A stretch of 64,000 bases of DNA from an uncultured SAR116 cluster alpha proteobacterium (GCA_902625215.1 CACOAO010000003.1:1-64000); one strand, 5' to 3'; shown: positions 26,218 through 35,191, counted from the first letter of the stretch. Numbers and translations: made by a program. The notes: a model not told the origin generated them from the letters alone.

Positions 26218-28515
26218 CTAAGCAAATTTAAACCCTAATTTACTTATGTTATCAGAGTCAATTGCAAACTCTGTCAAAAGTTCTTTTATATTTCCAGTTT
26301 GTCCAAAGCGGTCAACTCCAAGAGGTATTACTTTATGACCAAGTACAGAGCCTAACCAAGATAATGTTAATTGATGACCATCAATTACTGTCAAAATTTT
26401 AGTATCTCTTGGAACATCTTTTAATAAATTTTCAATATGAGATTCAGTATTATTTTGATTAGGAGATAAATATTTATCTTTCCAGGCACTTAATAATATA
26501 TCTGAACTCGTAATAGCCAAGACCCCAATATCTCTGAATTTTTCTCCTAAATTAGCAGTTGATTGAATGACTTCTGCTGCTATAACACCTTGGTAAGCTA
26601 ATATGATTTCTGGGTTTGAACCAGGTTGCTTTAACCAATATCCTCCCTTTAAAATTTGACCTTGTAGATCTTTAGATAATTCTCTAGATGGTTGATCAAT
26701 TGATCGAGTGCTTAATCTGATATATACAGAACCACCATTTTCATCTTGCAGATAATTGAAACTGTAATTCATCATAATTGACAGTTCATCTGCAAAAGCA
26801 GGTTCAAAACTTAGCAGTCCAGGCTGACTTATACCAGTTAAAGGAGTTCCTATAGATTGATGAGCGCCGCCCTCTGGTGCTAGGGAGACACCAGAGGGAG
26901 TTCCTACAATTATAAATCTTGCATCTTGATAGCAGGCATAATTTAGAGCATCTAAACCTCGTGCTATAAATGGATCATAAACTGTGCCTATAGGGAACAA
27001 TCTTTCATTAAACAACTCATGAGAAAGACCAGCAGATCCAAGCATTATAAATAAGTTCATTTCAGCTATACCAAGTTCTATATGCTGTCCATCTGGAGAA
27101 AAAATCCATTTTTGAGCTGAGGGTATTTTCCTATCTTTAAAAATATCAGAATTATCTTTTCTACTGAACAATCCTCTCCTATTAATCCATGATCCAAGGT
27201 TAGTCGAGACTGATACATCAGGTGAAGTGGTTACAATTCTTTGTGTAAATTCAGTATCATTTTTGGCATATGTGTCTAGAATTTTTCCAAATGCACTTTG
27301 AGTAGATATTTTATTATCATTAATCAAAACGGGTTCATCGATTACTATTTTAGTTCCACTAAATTTTCTATGACCTACTTTTTGAAAAGGTAAATTTTTT
27401 ATATATTCATCTATACTTAAATACTTTTTGTCATCAGAAAAATTATTCCATTCCTCGCCATCATTAATTTCTAATTTAGATTTAAAATCATTCATTTGAG
27501 CTTTAGTCATAAGACCAGCATGATTGTCTTTATGGCCTGCTAATGGGGTACCCCAACCTTTAATTGTATATGCAATGAAAGCAGTTGGTTTATCATCCTT
27601 AATTTTACTAAATGACTCACACAGAGTAGAAATGCAATGACCTCCTAAGTTTGACATTAATTCTAAAAACTCAGAATCAGATCTTTTGTTAACCAGATTT
27701 GAAATCTCAGATTGATCGCCAATATCGTCTAAAACTCTTTTCTTAAAAGCTTCACCTCCTTCAAATATTAGAGCTGAATATAATTGATTAGGGCAATCAT
27801 CAATCCATTTTCTTAATTTATTTCCACCAGGTTCTTTAAATGCTTCTTCTTGTAATTTACCATATTTTAATACCACAAGGTTCCAATCAAAAGCTGAAAA
27901 AACAGAGCTTAGCCTTTCAGATAACCCTTCATGGACAACTCCATCAAGTGATTGTCGGTTATAATCAATTATCCACCAAACATTCCTTAAATCATGTTTC
28001 CAGCCTTCTTGAAGACACTCATAAACGTTACCCTCATCTAGCTCTGCATCACCAACTAACGCAATCATTCTCCCTAGAGGTTTATTTTTATAAAATTGTT
28101 TTCTTGCAATATAATCTTGAATTAATGAAATGAAACTTGTCATTGCTACCCCTAATCCAACTGATCCAGTTGAAATATCAACATCATCAATATCTTTAGT
28201 TCTAGACGGGTATGATTGCGCACCACCAAAACCTCTAAAATTTTCAATTTTTTCTTTAGTTTGTAATCCAGACAAATACTGAATAGCATGAAATACTGGA
28301 CTTGCATGAGGTTTGACTGCAACTCTGTCCTCAGGCTTTAAAATACTAAAATACAAAGCTGTCATTATTGAGACTATTGAAGCAGAACTTGCTTGATGGC
28401 CACCAACTTTAAGACCATCTTGATTTTCTCTAATGTGATTTGCATTATGAATCATCCAGCAAGCAAGCCACAACACTTTCTTTTCAATTTTTTTTAAAAT
28501 TTCAACATCATTCAT
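26218..28515 (-). CDS. Homodimeric 2-oxoacid dehydrogenase E1 (AceE/MdeB-like, transketolase superfamily)
   Basis: The 765-residue protein has an N-terminal thiamine-diphosphate domain with KVGGHQASSASIVSIMTALYF, the motif GDAELDEGN (155-163) and NRQ near 186, then a transketolase pyrimidine domain (QHIELGIAEMNLF, GGAHQSIGTP). This is the fused alpha-beta layout of AceE and of Pseudomonas MdeB (2-oxobutyrate dehydrogenase E1). No E2 or E3 gene is nearby. It is the first gene of the operon and divergent from an Lrp-type regulator, as mdeB is linked to the Lrp-type mdeR. The substrate is probably a short 2-oxoacid. Confidence 0.85.
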   Translation of the reverse strand: MNDVEILKKIEKKVLWLACWMIHNANHIRENQDGLKVGGHQASSASIVSIMTALYFSILKPEDRVAVKPHASPVFHAIQYLSGLQTKEKIENFRGFGGAQSYPSRTKDIDDVDISTGSVGLGVAMTSFISLIQDYIARKQFYKNKPLGRMIALVGDAELDEGNVYECLQEGWKHDLRNVWWIIDYNRQSLDGVVHEGLSERLSSVFSAFDWNLVVLKYGKLQEEAFKEPGGNKLRKWIDDCPNQLYSALIFEGGEAFKKRVLDDIGDQSEISNLVNKRSDSEFLELMSNLGGHCISTLCESFSKIKDDKPTAFIAYTIKGWGTPLAGHKDNHAGLMTKAQMNDFKSKLEINDGEEWNNFSDDKKYLSIDEYIKNLPFQKVGHRKFSGTKIVIDEPVLINDNKISTQSAFGKILDTYAKNDTEFTQRIVTTSPDVSVSTNLGSWINRRGLFSRKDNSDIFKDRKIPSAQKWIFSPDGQHIELGIAEMNLFIMLGSAGLSHELFNERLFPIGTVYDPFIARGLDALNYACYQDARFIIVGTPSGVSLAPEGGAHQSIGTPLTGISQPGLLSFEPAFADELSIMMNYSFNYLQDENGGSVYIRLSTRSIDQPSRELSKDLQGQILKGGYWLKQPGSNPEIILAYQGVIAAEVIQSTANLGEKFRDIGVLAITSSDILLSAWKDKYLSPNQNNTESHIENLLKDVPRDTKILTVIDGHQLTLSWLGSVLGHKVIPLGVDRFGQTGNIKELLTEFAIDSDNISKLGFKFA

Positions 28516-28591
28516 TTTTTTAATGTAGCATCTTTTAAATAGAATGAATGACTAAATATTATAAAAATACTTCTAAATTTAATATTATCTG

Positions 28592-28609
28592 CTAATATAA
28601 TTATATTAG
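28592..28609. promoter_or_regulatory. 18-bp perfect palindrome, candidate Lrp/AsnC operator
   Basis: CTAATATAATTATATTAG is an exact inverted repeat in the 122-bp divergent region between the E1 operon and the Lrp-family gene. Three copies of AATATTAT start at 28555, 28581 and 28613 around it. Lrp/AsnC proteins bind AT-rich palindromic sites in their own and divergent promoters. The high AT content makes chance repeats more likely, so the operator role is an inference. Confidence 0.5.
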
Positions 28610-28637
28610 TAAAATATTATATTAAAATAGGTTTTTT

Positions 28638-29105
28638 TTGAGCAATATTGATAAAATAGATCAAAAAATTATTTTTTTTCTTCAGCAAAATGGAAAATTA
28701 ACTAATTTTGAGTTAGCTGAAAAAGTTGGCTTGTCACCTTCTCCTTGCTTAAGAAGAGTAAAAACCTTGGAGCAAAAAGGTTTAATAGCTGGTTACACAG
28801 CTATTATTGATGAAATTGCTTATGGTTATCCTGTAACTGCTTTTGTATCTGTTAGATTAGAGAATCAAACTGATCAAATTTTAAAGTCATTTGAAAAAGA
28901 AATAACATCTTTAGATGCTGTTATGGACTGTTGGTTAGTAACTGGAAATAGGGATTATTTATTAAGAGTTGTTGCAACTGACTTAAAAAACTATGAAATC
29001 TTCATGAGAGAAGAACTCACAAAAGTTAAAGGTATTGCATCAATAGAGACAAATTTTGCGCTAGGAAGAGTTAAGACAATAAATACCTTACCTATAAATT
29101 ATTAA
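28638..29105 (+). CDS. Lrp/AsnC family transcriptional regulator
   Basis: The 155-residue protein has an N-terminal winged helix-turn-helix (IDQKIIFFLQQNGKLTNFELAEKVGLSPSPCLRRVKTLE) and a C-terminal RAM effector domain (VMDCWLVTGNRDYLLRVVATDL). The start is TTG at 28638, giving MSNIDKID; TAGG lies about 8 nt upstream and no ATG is available near. Such regulators respond to amino acids or related acids. The divergent placement makes it the likely controller of the E1/TRAP/nitrile hydratase operon and of itself. Confidence 0.93.
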   Translation: MSNIDKIDQKIIFFLQQNGKLTNFELAEKVGLSPSPCLRRVKTLEQKGLIAGYTAIIDEIAYGYPVTAFVSVRLENQTDQILKSFEKEITSLDAVMDCWLVTGNRDYLLRVVATDLKNYEIFMREELTKVKGIASIETNFALGRVKTINTLPINY

Positions 29106-29125
29106 TAATTTATGTTGTTTGAAAA

Positions 29126-30031
29126 TTGAAAAAGAATTTAAAAAATATAAATGCTGGAGATTTAAATGTAAGCTATTTTGAGGCGGGTTCAAGAAAAGGT
29201 TTACCTGTAATACTTCTGCATGGTTTCCCATACGATATTCACGCTTACGAAGAAGTAGTTCCGTTATTAATATCTAGCTGCAGAATAATCATTCCTTACT
29301 TAAGAGGATATGGTCACACAATTTTTTTACAAAATGACACCTTGCGTTCAGGTCAACAAGCAGCACTTGGATTTGACTTGTTAAAACTTATGGACGCACT
29401 TAAAATAGATAAAGCAATTGTTGGAGGATATGATTGGGGCGGCAGAGCAGCTTGCGTAGTTGCTGCACTATATCCTAATAGGTGTTTAGGTTTAGTTTCC
29501 TGCAACGGCTACAATATTCAAGACATAAAAAAATCATCGATACCAGCCAAACCAGAAATTGAACAAAAATTATGGTATCAATATTTTTTCCATAGTGAAA
29601 GGGGACGAAATGGCCTTTTAAATCAACGTCATGATTTTATAAAATATATATGGAAAACGTGGTCACCAACTTGGAATATTAATAATGATTTATATAATTT
29701 AAGTGCAAATGCTTTTGAGAACCCTGATTTTGTAGAAGTAGTCATTCATAGTTACCGACATCGATTTGGGCTAGTATGTGGAGACAAAAGGTTTGAAAAA
29801 ATAGAAAAGAAATTATCTAACCAACCTGTTATTTCTGTGCCCGCCATAACAATTGATGGTGATAATGACGGCGTGACTGGATTATCTGATATTGCAAAAA
29901 TCAAAAAAAAATTTTCAAGTCATCTTAAACATGAAATTCTTCCAAATATTGGTCATAATGTGCCTCAGGAGGACCCTAAAAATTTTTCAGAAGCCATTTT
30001 ACATATAATAAATATTCACAAAAATTTATAA
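29126..30031 (+). CDS. Alpha/beta hydrolase with aspartate nucleophile (epoxide hydrolase / dehalogenase type)
   Basis: The 301-residue protein has oxyanion motif LHGFPYD, nucleophile Asp103 in GGYDWGGRAA, an acid region DGDNDGVTG and His in NIGHNVPQEDP. The G-x-D-W-G elbow with Asp marks epoxide hydrolases, haloalkane and haloacetate dehalogenases, in contrast to the serine hydrolases elsewhere in the window. TTG is the likely start. It lies 20 bp after the Lrp-type gene, so it is probably co-transcribed and may belong to the same regulon. Its 3' end overlaps the aminotransferase gene by 6 bp. Confidence 0.87.
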   Translation: MKKNLKNINAGDLNVSYFEAGSRKGLPVILLHGFPYDIHAYEEVVPLLISSCRIIIPYLRGYGHTIFLQNDTLRSGQQAALGFDLLKLMDALKIDKAIVGGYDWGGRAACVVAALYPNRCLGLVSCNGYNIQDIKKSSIPAKPEIEQKLWYQYFFHSERGRNGLLNQRHDFIKYIWKTWSPTWNINNDLYNLSANAFENPDFVEVVIHSYRHRFGLVCGDKRFEKIEKKLSNQPVISVPAITIDGDNDGVTGLSDIAKIKKKFSSHLKHEILPNIGHNVPQEDPKNFSEAILHIINIHKNL

Positions 30032-31234
30032 ATTCGCAATCTTTGTGGGTATTCCAAATTCTTTTCTACATATTATAGCCAAACGTTTAATGCCCTCATC
30101 AATTTCTTTAATTGAAGGATTACCAAAGCAAAGTCTCATTTTATGTCTACCACTTTTGTTAATTGACCATTCATTTCCTGGATTTATAGCCACACCATCT
30201 TTTAATGCCAATTCGTAAAGACGAGATGTGTCTACTTTTTTATGCATATCAACCCAAACAAAAATTCCACCATCAGGTTTTTTATATTCAGCAGAAGACC
30301 CAAAATATTTATCCAAAGCATTACAAATAGCCTCTGATTTTTTTTGTAATTTATTTTTTAGGGTTTTGACATGTGAGTTAAAATTTTCCTCACAAAACTC
30401 TGCCAATGCCATTTGTTCTAATGATCCGCTACCTGCGTCAGTTTTATAAGGTAATATTCTTGATAAAACATCCCAATTTGCAACTAAATAACCAACCCTT
30501 AGTGCTGGCGCGATTGATTTAGAAAAAGATCCACAGTAAGTTACATATCCTTCTTTATCAAATGACTTTATCGCAGGAGGTCTTTCTTTTTCAAAAAGAA
30601 GATCTGCGTAACAATCATCTTCAAAAATAGGTATTTGATATTTTTTTGATAATTTTATTAGTTGCTTCCTTTTTGCAACAGACATTACTGTTCCAGTTGG
30701 GTTTTGAATTGTTGGAATCGTGTAAATATATCTTGGTATTATTTCTTTTTTCAGAAGATCATTTAACTCTTGCTCTAGAATTTTTAAATTCATTCCGTCT
30801 TTTTCTAGAGGTATTCCAACCATATTTACATCAAGTCTTTTCAGCCTTGAAATAGTTCCTCCATAATTTTCCTCTTCAATTATTACTGTATCTCCTTTTC
30901 GAAGAAAAGTCTGATTTACAAGATCTAAAGCTTGCAATGAACCAGATAGAACTAATATCTCTCTTTCGGAGCAATTAATTTTTGAACTAATTTCTAGCTG
31001 ATTTGATATAAATTTTCTTAATGGTAAAAAGCCCTGAGGCCCACTTTCTAGTCCATATTTAGCTAAAGTTTTTCCCTCTTTTAATATTATTTTATTGAGA
31101 GAATCCTTTATAGATTGCACTGGGATGCTATCACCATCAATATGCCCTCCTACAAAATTGTATTTTGGAAAACCTTTCCATTCCACTGCTGGTTTTAGAG
31201 CATCTAAATGTAAAAAATCATTAATGTTAAACAT
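30026..31234 (-). CDS. PLP-dependent aminotransferase, class I/II (2-aminoadipate / LysN-like)
   Basis: The 402-residue fold-type I aminotransferase has VLSGSLQALDLVNQTFL at the cofactor phosphate site, TIPTIQNPTGTVMS (conserved Asn), DDCYADLLF (Asp pairing with the pyridine N) and the Schiff-base lysine in YCGSFSKSIAPALRVGY. This subfamily resembles MocR C-terminal domains and LysN/ARO8-type transaminases. The amino-acid substrate cannot be told. It is transcribed alone, divergent from the gene at 31326. Confidence 0.92.
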   Translation of the reverse strand: MFNINDFLHLDALKPAVEWKGFPKYNFVGGHIDGDSIPVQSIKDSLNKIILKEGKTLAKYGLESGPQGFLPLRKFISNQLEISSKINCSEREILVLSGSLQALDLVNQTFLRKGDTVIIEEENYGGTISRLKRLDVNMVGIPLEKDGMNLKILEQELNDLLKKEIIPRYIYTIPTIQNPTGTVMSVAKRKQLIKLSKKYQIPIFEDDCYADLLFEKERPPAIKSFDKEGYVTYCGSFSKSIAPALRVGYLVANWDVLSRILPYKTDAGSGSLEQMALAEFCEENFNSHVKTLKNKLQKKSEAICNALDKYFGSSAEYKKPDGGIFVWVDMHKKVDTSRLYELALKDGVAINPGNEWSINKSGRHKMRLCFGNPSIKEIDEGIKRLAIICRKEFGIPTKIANL

Positions 31235-31325
31235 TTCTCCCCCTATAGTATAAACTTATATCAAAGATTCCTTTTGTAAAATATTTATAAAGATTTATAT
31301 TTTACATAATGGAAAGAATATAGTT

Positions 31326-31694
31326 ATGCTATCAATCGAAAATTGGATAAACAACATAAATTCCAATAAAAGATTAATTGAAAATGGTCGTTGGTTAAAT
31401 ATCACTTTCACATTTGGTATTGGAGACAAAGATTATTTATTTGAGATCCTGAGTGGGAATGTATTGTCTATAAATGAAAGAGAAATTTTAACAAAAAGTG
31501 GAACTTTTAAAATTTATGGACAAAGGGATAGTTGGAATAAACATTGGTTAAAAATACCTCCTAGAGATTACCATGATATCTTTGCTATGCTTGCAAAAAA
31601 AATCGTTTATATTGATGGAGATTTAACTCCATTTATACAAAATCTGCAATATTTTAAAGATCTTATAGCATCGAATAGAGAAAAGCATGACTGA
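31326..31694 (+). CDS. Hypothetical protein, possibly SCP2-like
   Basis: The 122-residue soluble protein reads LSIENWINNINSNKRLIENGRWLNITFTFGIGD then FEILSGNVLSI, with W-x-K-H-W-L-K-I-P-P-R-D-Y-H-D in the second half. The beta-strand pattern with a central G-D and a C-terminal helix is reminiscent of SCP2 sterol-carrier folds, but this is a weak structural impression. It overlaps the next hydrolase gene by 8 nt, so the two are translationally coupled and may act together on a lipid-like substrate. Confidence 0.55.
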   Translation: MLSIENWINNINSNKRLIENGRWLNITFTFGIGDKDYLFEILSGNVLSINEREILTKSGTFKIYGQRDSWNKHWLKIPPRDYHDIFAMLAKKIVYIDGDLTPFIQNLQYFKDLIASNREKHD

Positions 31695-32535
31695 TTTAAA
31701 GTTCGAAGATATAGTTGGTAGATATTTTAATTTAAATGTAAATCAGGATAGTTACAGAATTTACGTAGAAGAGGCAGGTCAAGGAATACCTTTATTGTGC
31801 CTACACACAGCAGGGTCTGATGGAAGACAATTTCGCCATATTTTAAATGACAAAATAATTACAAGTAATTATAGAGTGATAGTTTTTGATTTACCTTGGC
31901 ATGGAAAGTCTAATCCTCCAGATGGCTACGAATTAAATGACTACAAACTTACTACCGAATTATATAAAGAGATAATAATGTCTTTTTGTAAGCAATATAA
32001 ATTAATTGACCCAGTAATAATGGGCTGTTCAATGGGAGGAAGGGTTGTTTTACATCTTGCCCTTGAACATAGCAATTTTTTTAGAGCAGTGATTGCCTTG
32101 GAAGGCGCTGACAAGCTTGAACCTTATTACGACTTAGATTGGCTTTATAGACCTGATGTTCATGGCGGATTAGTTCAAGCTGCCTTCGTTTCTTCACAAA
32201 TAGCGCCCCAAAGTCCAAATAATTTTAAACATGAAACTTTATGGCATTATATGCAGGGAGGACCTGGTGTATTTAAGGGTGATCTTTACTTTTATTGGCA
32301 TGACGGAGATTTTGATGACCGTTCAAGTTTAATTGACACCTCAAAATGTCCTGTATATCTATTATCAGGTGAATATGACTGCTCTTGTACACCAGAAAGA
32401 ATGTTGGAAACTGCAAAAAGAATTAAAGGATCAAAAGCTACTATTATACCAGGGATAGGTCACTTCCCTATGTCGGAAAATCCTGAATTATTTAAATCTT
32501 ACATTTATCCTATTTTAGAGGAAATCATTGATTGA
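31687..32535 (+). CDS. Alpha/beta hydrolase
   Basis: The 282-residue protein has oxyanion motif LCLHTAGSDG, FDLPWHGKS, nucleophile Ser115 in GCSMGGR, an acid residue in LLSGEYDCSC and His in PGIGHFPMSENP. The layout is that of serine carboxylesterases and C-C hydrolases. It is coupled to the upstream 122-residue protein. Its 3' end overlaps the SDR gene on the opposite strand by 21 bp. Confidence 0.86.
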   Translation: MTDLKFEDIVGRYFNLNVNQDSYRIYVEEAGQGIPLLCLHTAGSDGRQFRHILNDKIITSNYRVIVFDLPWHGKSNPPDGYELNDYKLTTELYKEIIMSFCKQYKLIDPVIMGCSMGGRVVLHLALEHSNFFRAVIALEGADKLEPYYDLDWLYRPDVHGGLVQAAFVSSQIAPQSPNNFKHETLWHYMQGGPGVFKGDLYFYWHDGDFDDRSSLIDTSKCPVYLLSGEYDCSCTPERMLETAKRIKGSKATIIPGIGHFPMSENPELFKSYIYPILEEIID

Positions 32536-33300
32536 CTCAACGTTTCCGCAAACACTGACTGCTTGACCTGATATATTTTTACCTAAAGGACTACAAAGAA
32601 AATGTGCTTGTTCAGCCAAATCTTCGTGTGTAACAAAATTTCTCAAAGATGCACTTGATAATATCTTGTTTTTCATCTCCTCAAAAGAAAGTTTGTTTAA
32701 TTTCGCTTTTGCTTCAATGACACGATTTTGTCTATCTCCTTTTACAGTTCCTGGAAGAAGCGCGTTTACTCTAATACCTCTTGGTCCAAGCTCTATCGCT
32801 AAACTTTTAACCATGCCTATGACAGCCCATTTTGTGGCTGCATAAGGTAACCTATAAGCAAAGCCAACTCGACCTGCGACAGAAGAAACTGAAAGAATTG
32901 ATCCATTATCATTCATTCTAGGCACGATTAATCTCATTGTTTCAAAATGGCTTGTCATATTTACCTGCAGACATTCATGCCACCCACCTAATGTTTGCTC
33001 TCCAACACTAGCGGTCTCACCTGCTATTCCCGCATTGTTTACAATAATATCTATCTCTTTTAAATATTCAAAACCAGCTTCAACCATAGACCCAATTAAC
33101 TGAGATTGTCTAAGGTCACATTCAAATGCTTTGATATTATCATCAATTTCATTGACTCTTGTAACAGCCTCAGAGTTAATGTCGCATACAAATACATCTG
33201 CACCCGCCTTTTCAAATCTTTTAGCAATTGCGTAACCAATACCATCTGCTCCAGCCGTTATAAGAGCTTTTTTTCCTTCAAGTAGTTTTTCGTAGTTCAT
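32515..33300 (-). CDS. Short-chain dehydrogenase/reductase
   Basis: The 261-residue SDR has a cofactor motif AGADGIGYAIA (a variant of TGxxxGIG with Ala first), NNAGIAG, the catalytic Ser in SVSSVAG, and Tyr/Lys in YAATK. Acidic residues after strand 2 (CDINSE) favour NAD(H). It is the last gene of the BKACE block, 10 bp after BKACE, and may oxidise a hydroxy-acid intermediate. Confidence 0.9.
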   Translation of the reverse strand: MNYEKLLEGKKALITAGADGIGYAIAKRFEKAGADVFVCDINSEAVTRVNEIDDNIKAFECDLRQSQLIGSMVEAGFEYLKEIDIIVNNAGIAGETASVGEQTLGGWHECLQVNMTSHFETMRLIVPRMNDNGSILSVSSVAGRVGFAYRLPYAATKWAVIGMVKSLAIELGPRGIRVNALLPGTVKGDRQNRVIEAKAKLNKLSFEEMKNKILSSASLRNFVTHEDLAEQAHFLCSPLGKNISGQAVSVCGNVESINDFL

Positions 33301-33310
33301 TTTAATCTTT

Positions 33311-34243
33311 CTATTTTATGTTAGTATTATTTTTTCCTTTAAGGCCTAACATTTGCCTTGCTTCATCTGATGTGGCAACCTCGAGTGAAAGACCCTCTAG
33401 TATCTCTCTTACTCTCTTGACTTGATCAGCATTCGTCTTAGCTAAATTACCAGGTCCATCCCAAAGAGAATCTTCAAGACCAACACGCACATGAGAACCT
33501 AAAGAAGCACCAGTTGCATTCATCCTCATTTGAGTTGCTCCAGCGCCCACAACTGACCATTCATAACCTACTTCACCAAATAATTTATCAGCTGTTTTTT
33601 TCATGTGTAACAAATTGTCTGCATCAGCACCTATACCACCCATTATGCCCATGACAAATTGGATAAAATAAGGACCTTTTAACATACCTTCTCTGTGAAA
33701 ATAATGTAGGTTATATAAGTGACCAACGTCATAACATTCAAATTCAAACTTAGTTCCATTTTCATATCCAAAAGTCATAATATTTTCAATATCTTCAAAA
33801 GTATTTTTAAAAAGAGAATGTTTACTTTTTTCAAGCATTTCTTTTTCCCATGAATGTTTTAACTGATTATGCCTTTTAAGCATTGGGAAAAGACCAAAAT
33901 TCATTGACCCCATATTCAAAGAAGCAAGTTCTGGTTTGAAATGCATAGCAGGTTTCATTCTCTCTTCCACAGTCATTTGTGGCCCACCACCAGTTGTAAT
34001 ATTTATAACTGCATCACATGAATTATGAATTGTTGGAAGAAATTTTTGAAACTCTTCTGGATCTTGTGTTGGGTGACCATCTACTTCATCTCTAGCATGC
34101 AAATGTAAAACAGCAGCACCAGCTTCGTGAGCAGCTAAAGAATGTTCTATAACTTCGTCAGCTGTTACTGGTAAATATTCTGACATTGAAGGAGTATGTA
34201 TAGCTCCTGTAACTGCGCAACTAATTATTACTTTTTTAGCCAT
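33311..34243 (-). CDS. Beta-keto acid cleavage enzyme (BKACE / DUF849)
   Basis: The 310-residue TIM-barrel protein has zinc-binding His47 and His49 in HLHARD and the family sequence GHPTQDPEEF and INITTGGG. BKACE enzymes use acetyl-CoA to split 3-keto acids such as 3-keto-5-aminohexanoate or dehydrocarnitine into an acyl-CoA and acetoacetate. The gene is adjacent (no gap) to a carnitine-dehydrogenase-like gene, a pairing known from carnitine degradation, so a dehydrocarnitine-like substrate is the leading hypothesis. Confidence 0.9.
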   Translation of the reverse strand: MAKKVIISCAVTGAIHTPSMSEYLPVTADEVIEHSLAAHEAGAAVLHLHARDEVDGHPTQDPEEFQKFLPTIHNSCDAVINITTGGGPQMTVEERMKPAMHFKPELASLNMGSMNFGLFPMLKRHNQLKHSWEKEMLEKSKHSLFKNTFEDIENIMTFGYENGTKFEFECYDVGHLYNLHYFHREGMLKGPYFIQFVMGIMGGIGADADNLLHMKKTADKLFGEVGYEWSVVGAGATQMRMNATGASLGSHVRVGLEDSLWDGPGNLAKTNADQVKRVREILEGLSLEVATSDEARQMLGLKGKNNTNIK

Positions 34244-35179
34244 TTAAATATCCTCTCCTAATTCAAGTTTAAGCTTTCTAATTAATGCAATCATTTTATT
34301 TCTTTTTTCTACTCTTTCGTTCCTTGCATCATAAGATAATCTCTTTCTTTGATCTATTTCTAATTTATTTAAGTATTCTTCAGAGTATCCTGGTACACTA
34401 TTTTGTTCCCTTGCTAAATTTTGAATACCCTTTTTATATCGAGTAAATGAGTCTTTAATACCCTCAGGTGCGTTTAGATCCATAATCTCGAAAGGGCCTA
34501 AAAAAGCCCACCTTATACCTAATGCATGTTTTAAAGCTATATCAATGTCTTCCATTGATGCATATCCGCCTTCATGAAGTCTTACTGCTTCATTTAATAG
34601 AGCACCTTGTAATCTATTTAGGACAAAACCATCCGTTTCTTTATTTACTGTTATTGCAGCGTAATTAGCAGCTTTGTAAATTGAGACTGCTTGTTTTATA
34701 ATATTTGAGTCAGTATCTACCCCCCCCGCGACTTCAACAAATGGGACAATATGAGGAGGAAGTGCAGGATGAGCATTAATACATCTATGTTTACCTTCAA
34801 CATGCTCAGAGATTTTAGAAATTAAGAGATAAGATGAAGATGACGCAATAATTGTATTCTTTAATGCAAATTTATCTAATTGTTCAAAAACTCTTTTTTT
34901 TATCTCTAAATTCTCTAACACGCTTTCTTGAACCAAAATTGAATCTTCACAAATTTCTTGAACAGTACAATCCAATTTTATATTAGTATTTATTTTTGCT
35001 TCATCTATAGCAGGATTAATTATACGTATATCTTGAATTAATTTTTTTGATTTTTCCTTGAATTTCATAAAGCTATCTTTATGAGTATCATAAATAAAAA
35101 CTTTGAAACCAGCGTTAGCAAAGCCAATTGCCCAACTTGCTCCTATTAAGCCAACACCACAAATACCAATTTTTTCCAT
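34244..35179 (-). CDS. 3-hydroxyacyl-CoA dehydrogenase family, L-carnitine dehydrogenase-like
   Basis: The 311-residue protein has a Rossmann motif GVGLIGASWAIGFANAGF, the catalytic His in CINAHPALPPHIVPFVEV and a C-terminal helical domain (DGFVLNRLQGALLNEAVRL, HALGIRWAFLGPFE). The NAHP in place of the fatty-acid-enzyme HFFxP motif is typical of the lambda-crystallin/L-carnitine dehydrogenase branch. It abuts the BKACE gene and follows an intrinsic terminator-like hairpin downstream of the TRAP genes. Confidence 0.85.
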   Translation of the reverse strand: MEKIGICGVGLIGASWAIGFANAGFKVFIYDTHKDSFMKFKEKSKKLIQDIRIINPAIDEAKINTNIKLDCTVQEICEDSILVQESVLENLEIKKRVFEQLDKFALKNTIIASSSSYLLISKISEHVEGKHRCINAHPALPPHIVPFVEVAGGVDTDSNIIKQAVSIYKAANYAAITVNKETDGFVLNRLQGALLNEAVRLHEGGYASMEDIDIALKHALGIRWAFLGPFEIMDLNAPEGIKDSFTRYKKGIQNLAREQNSVPGYSEEYLNKLEIDQRKRLSYDARNERVEKRNKMIALIRKLKLELGEDI

Positions 35180-35191
35180 TTTTGGTCCTCT

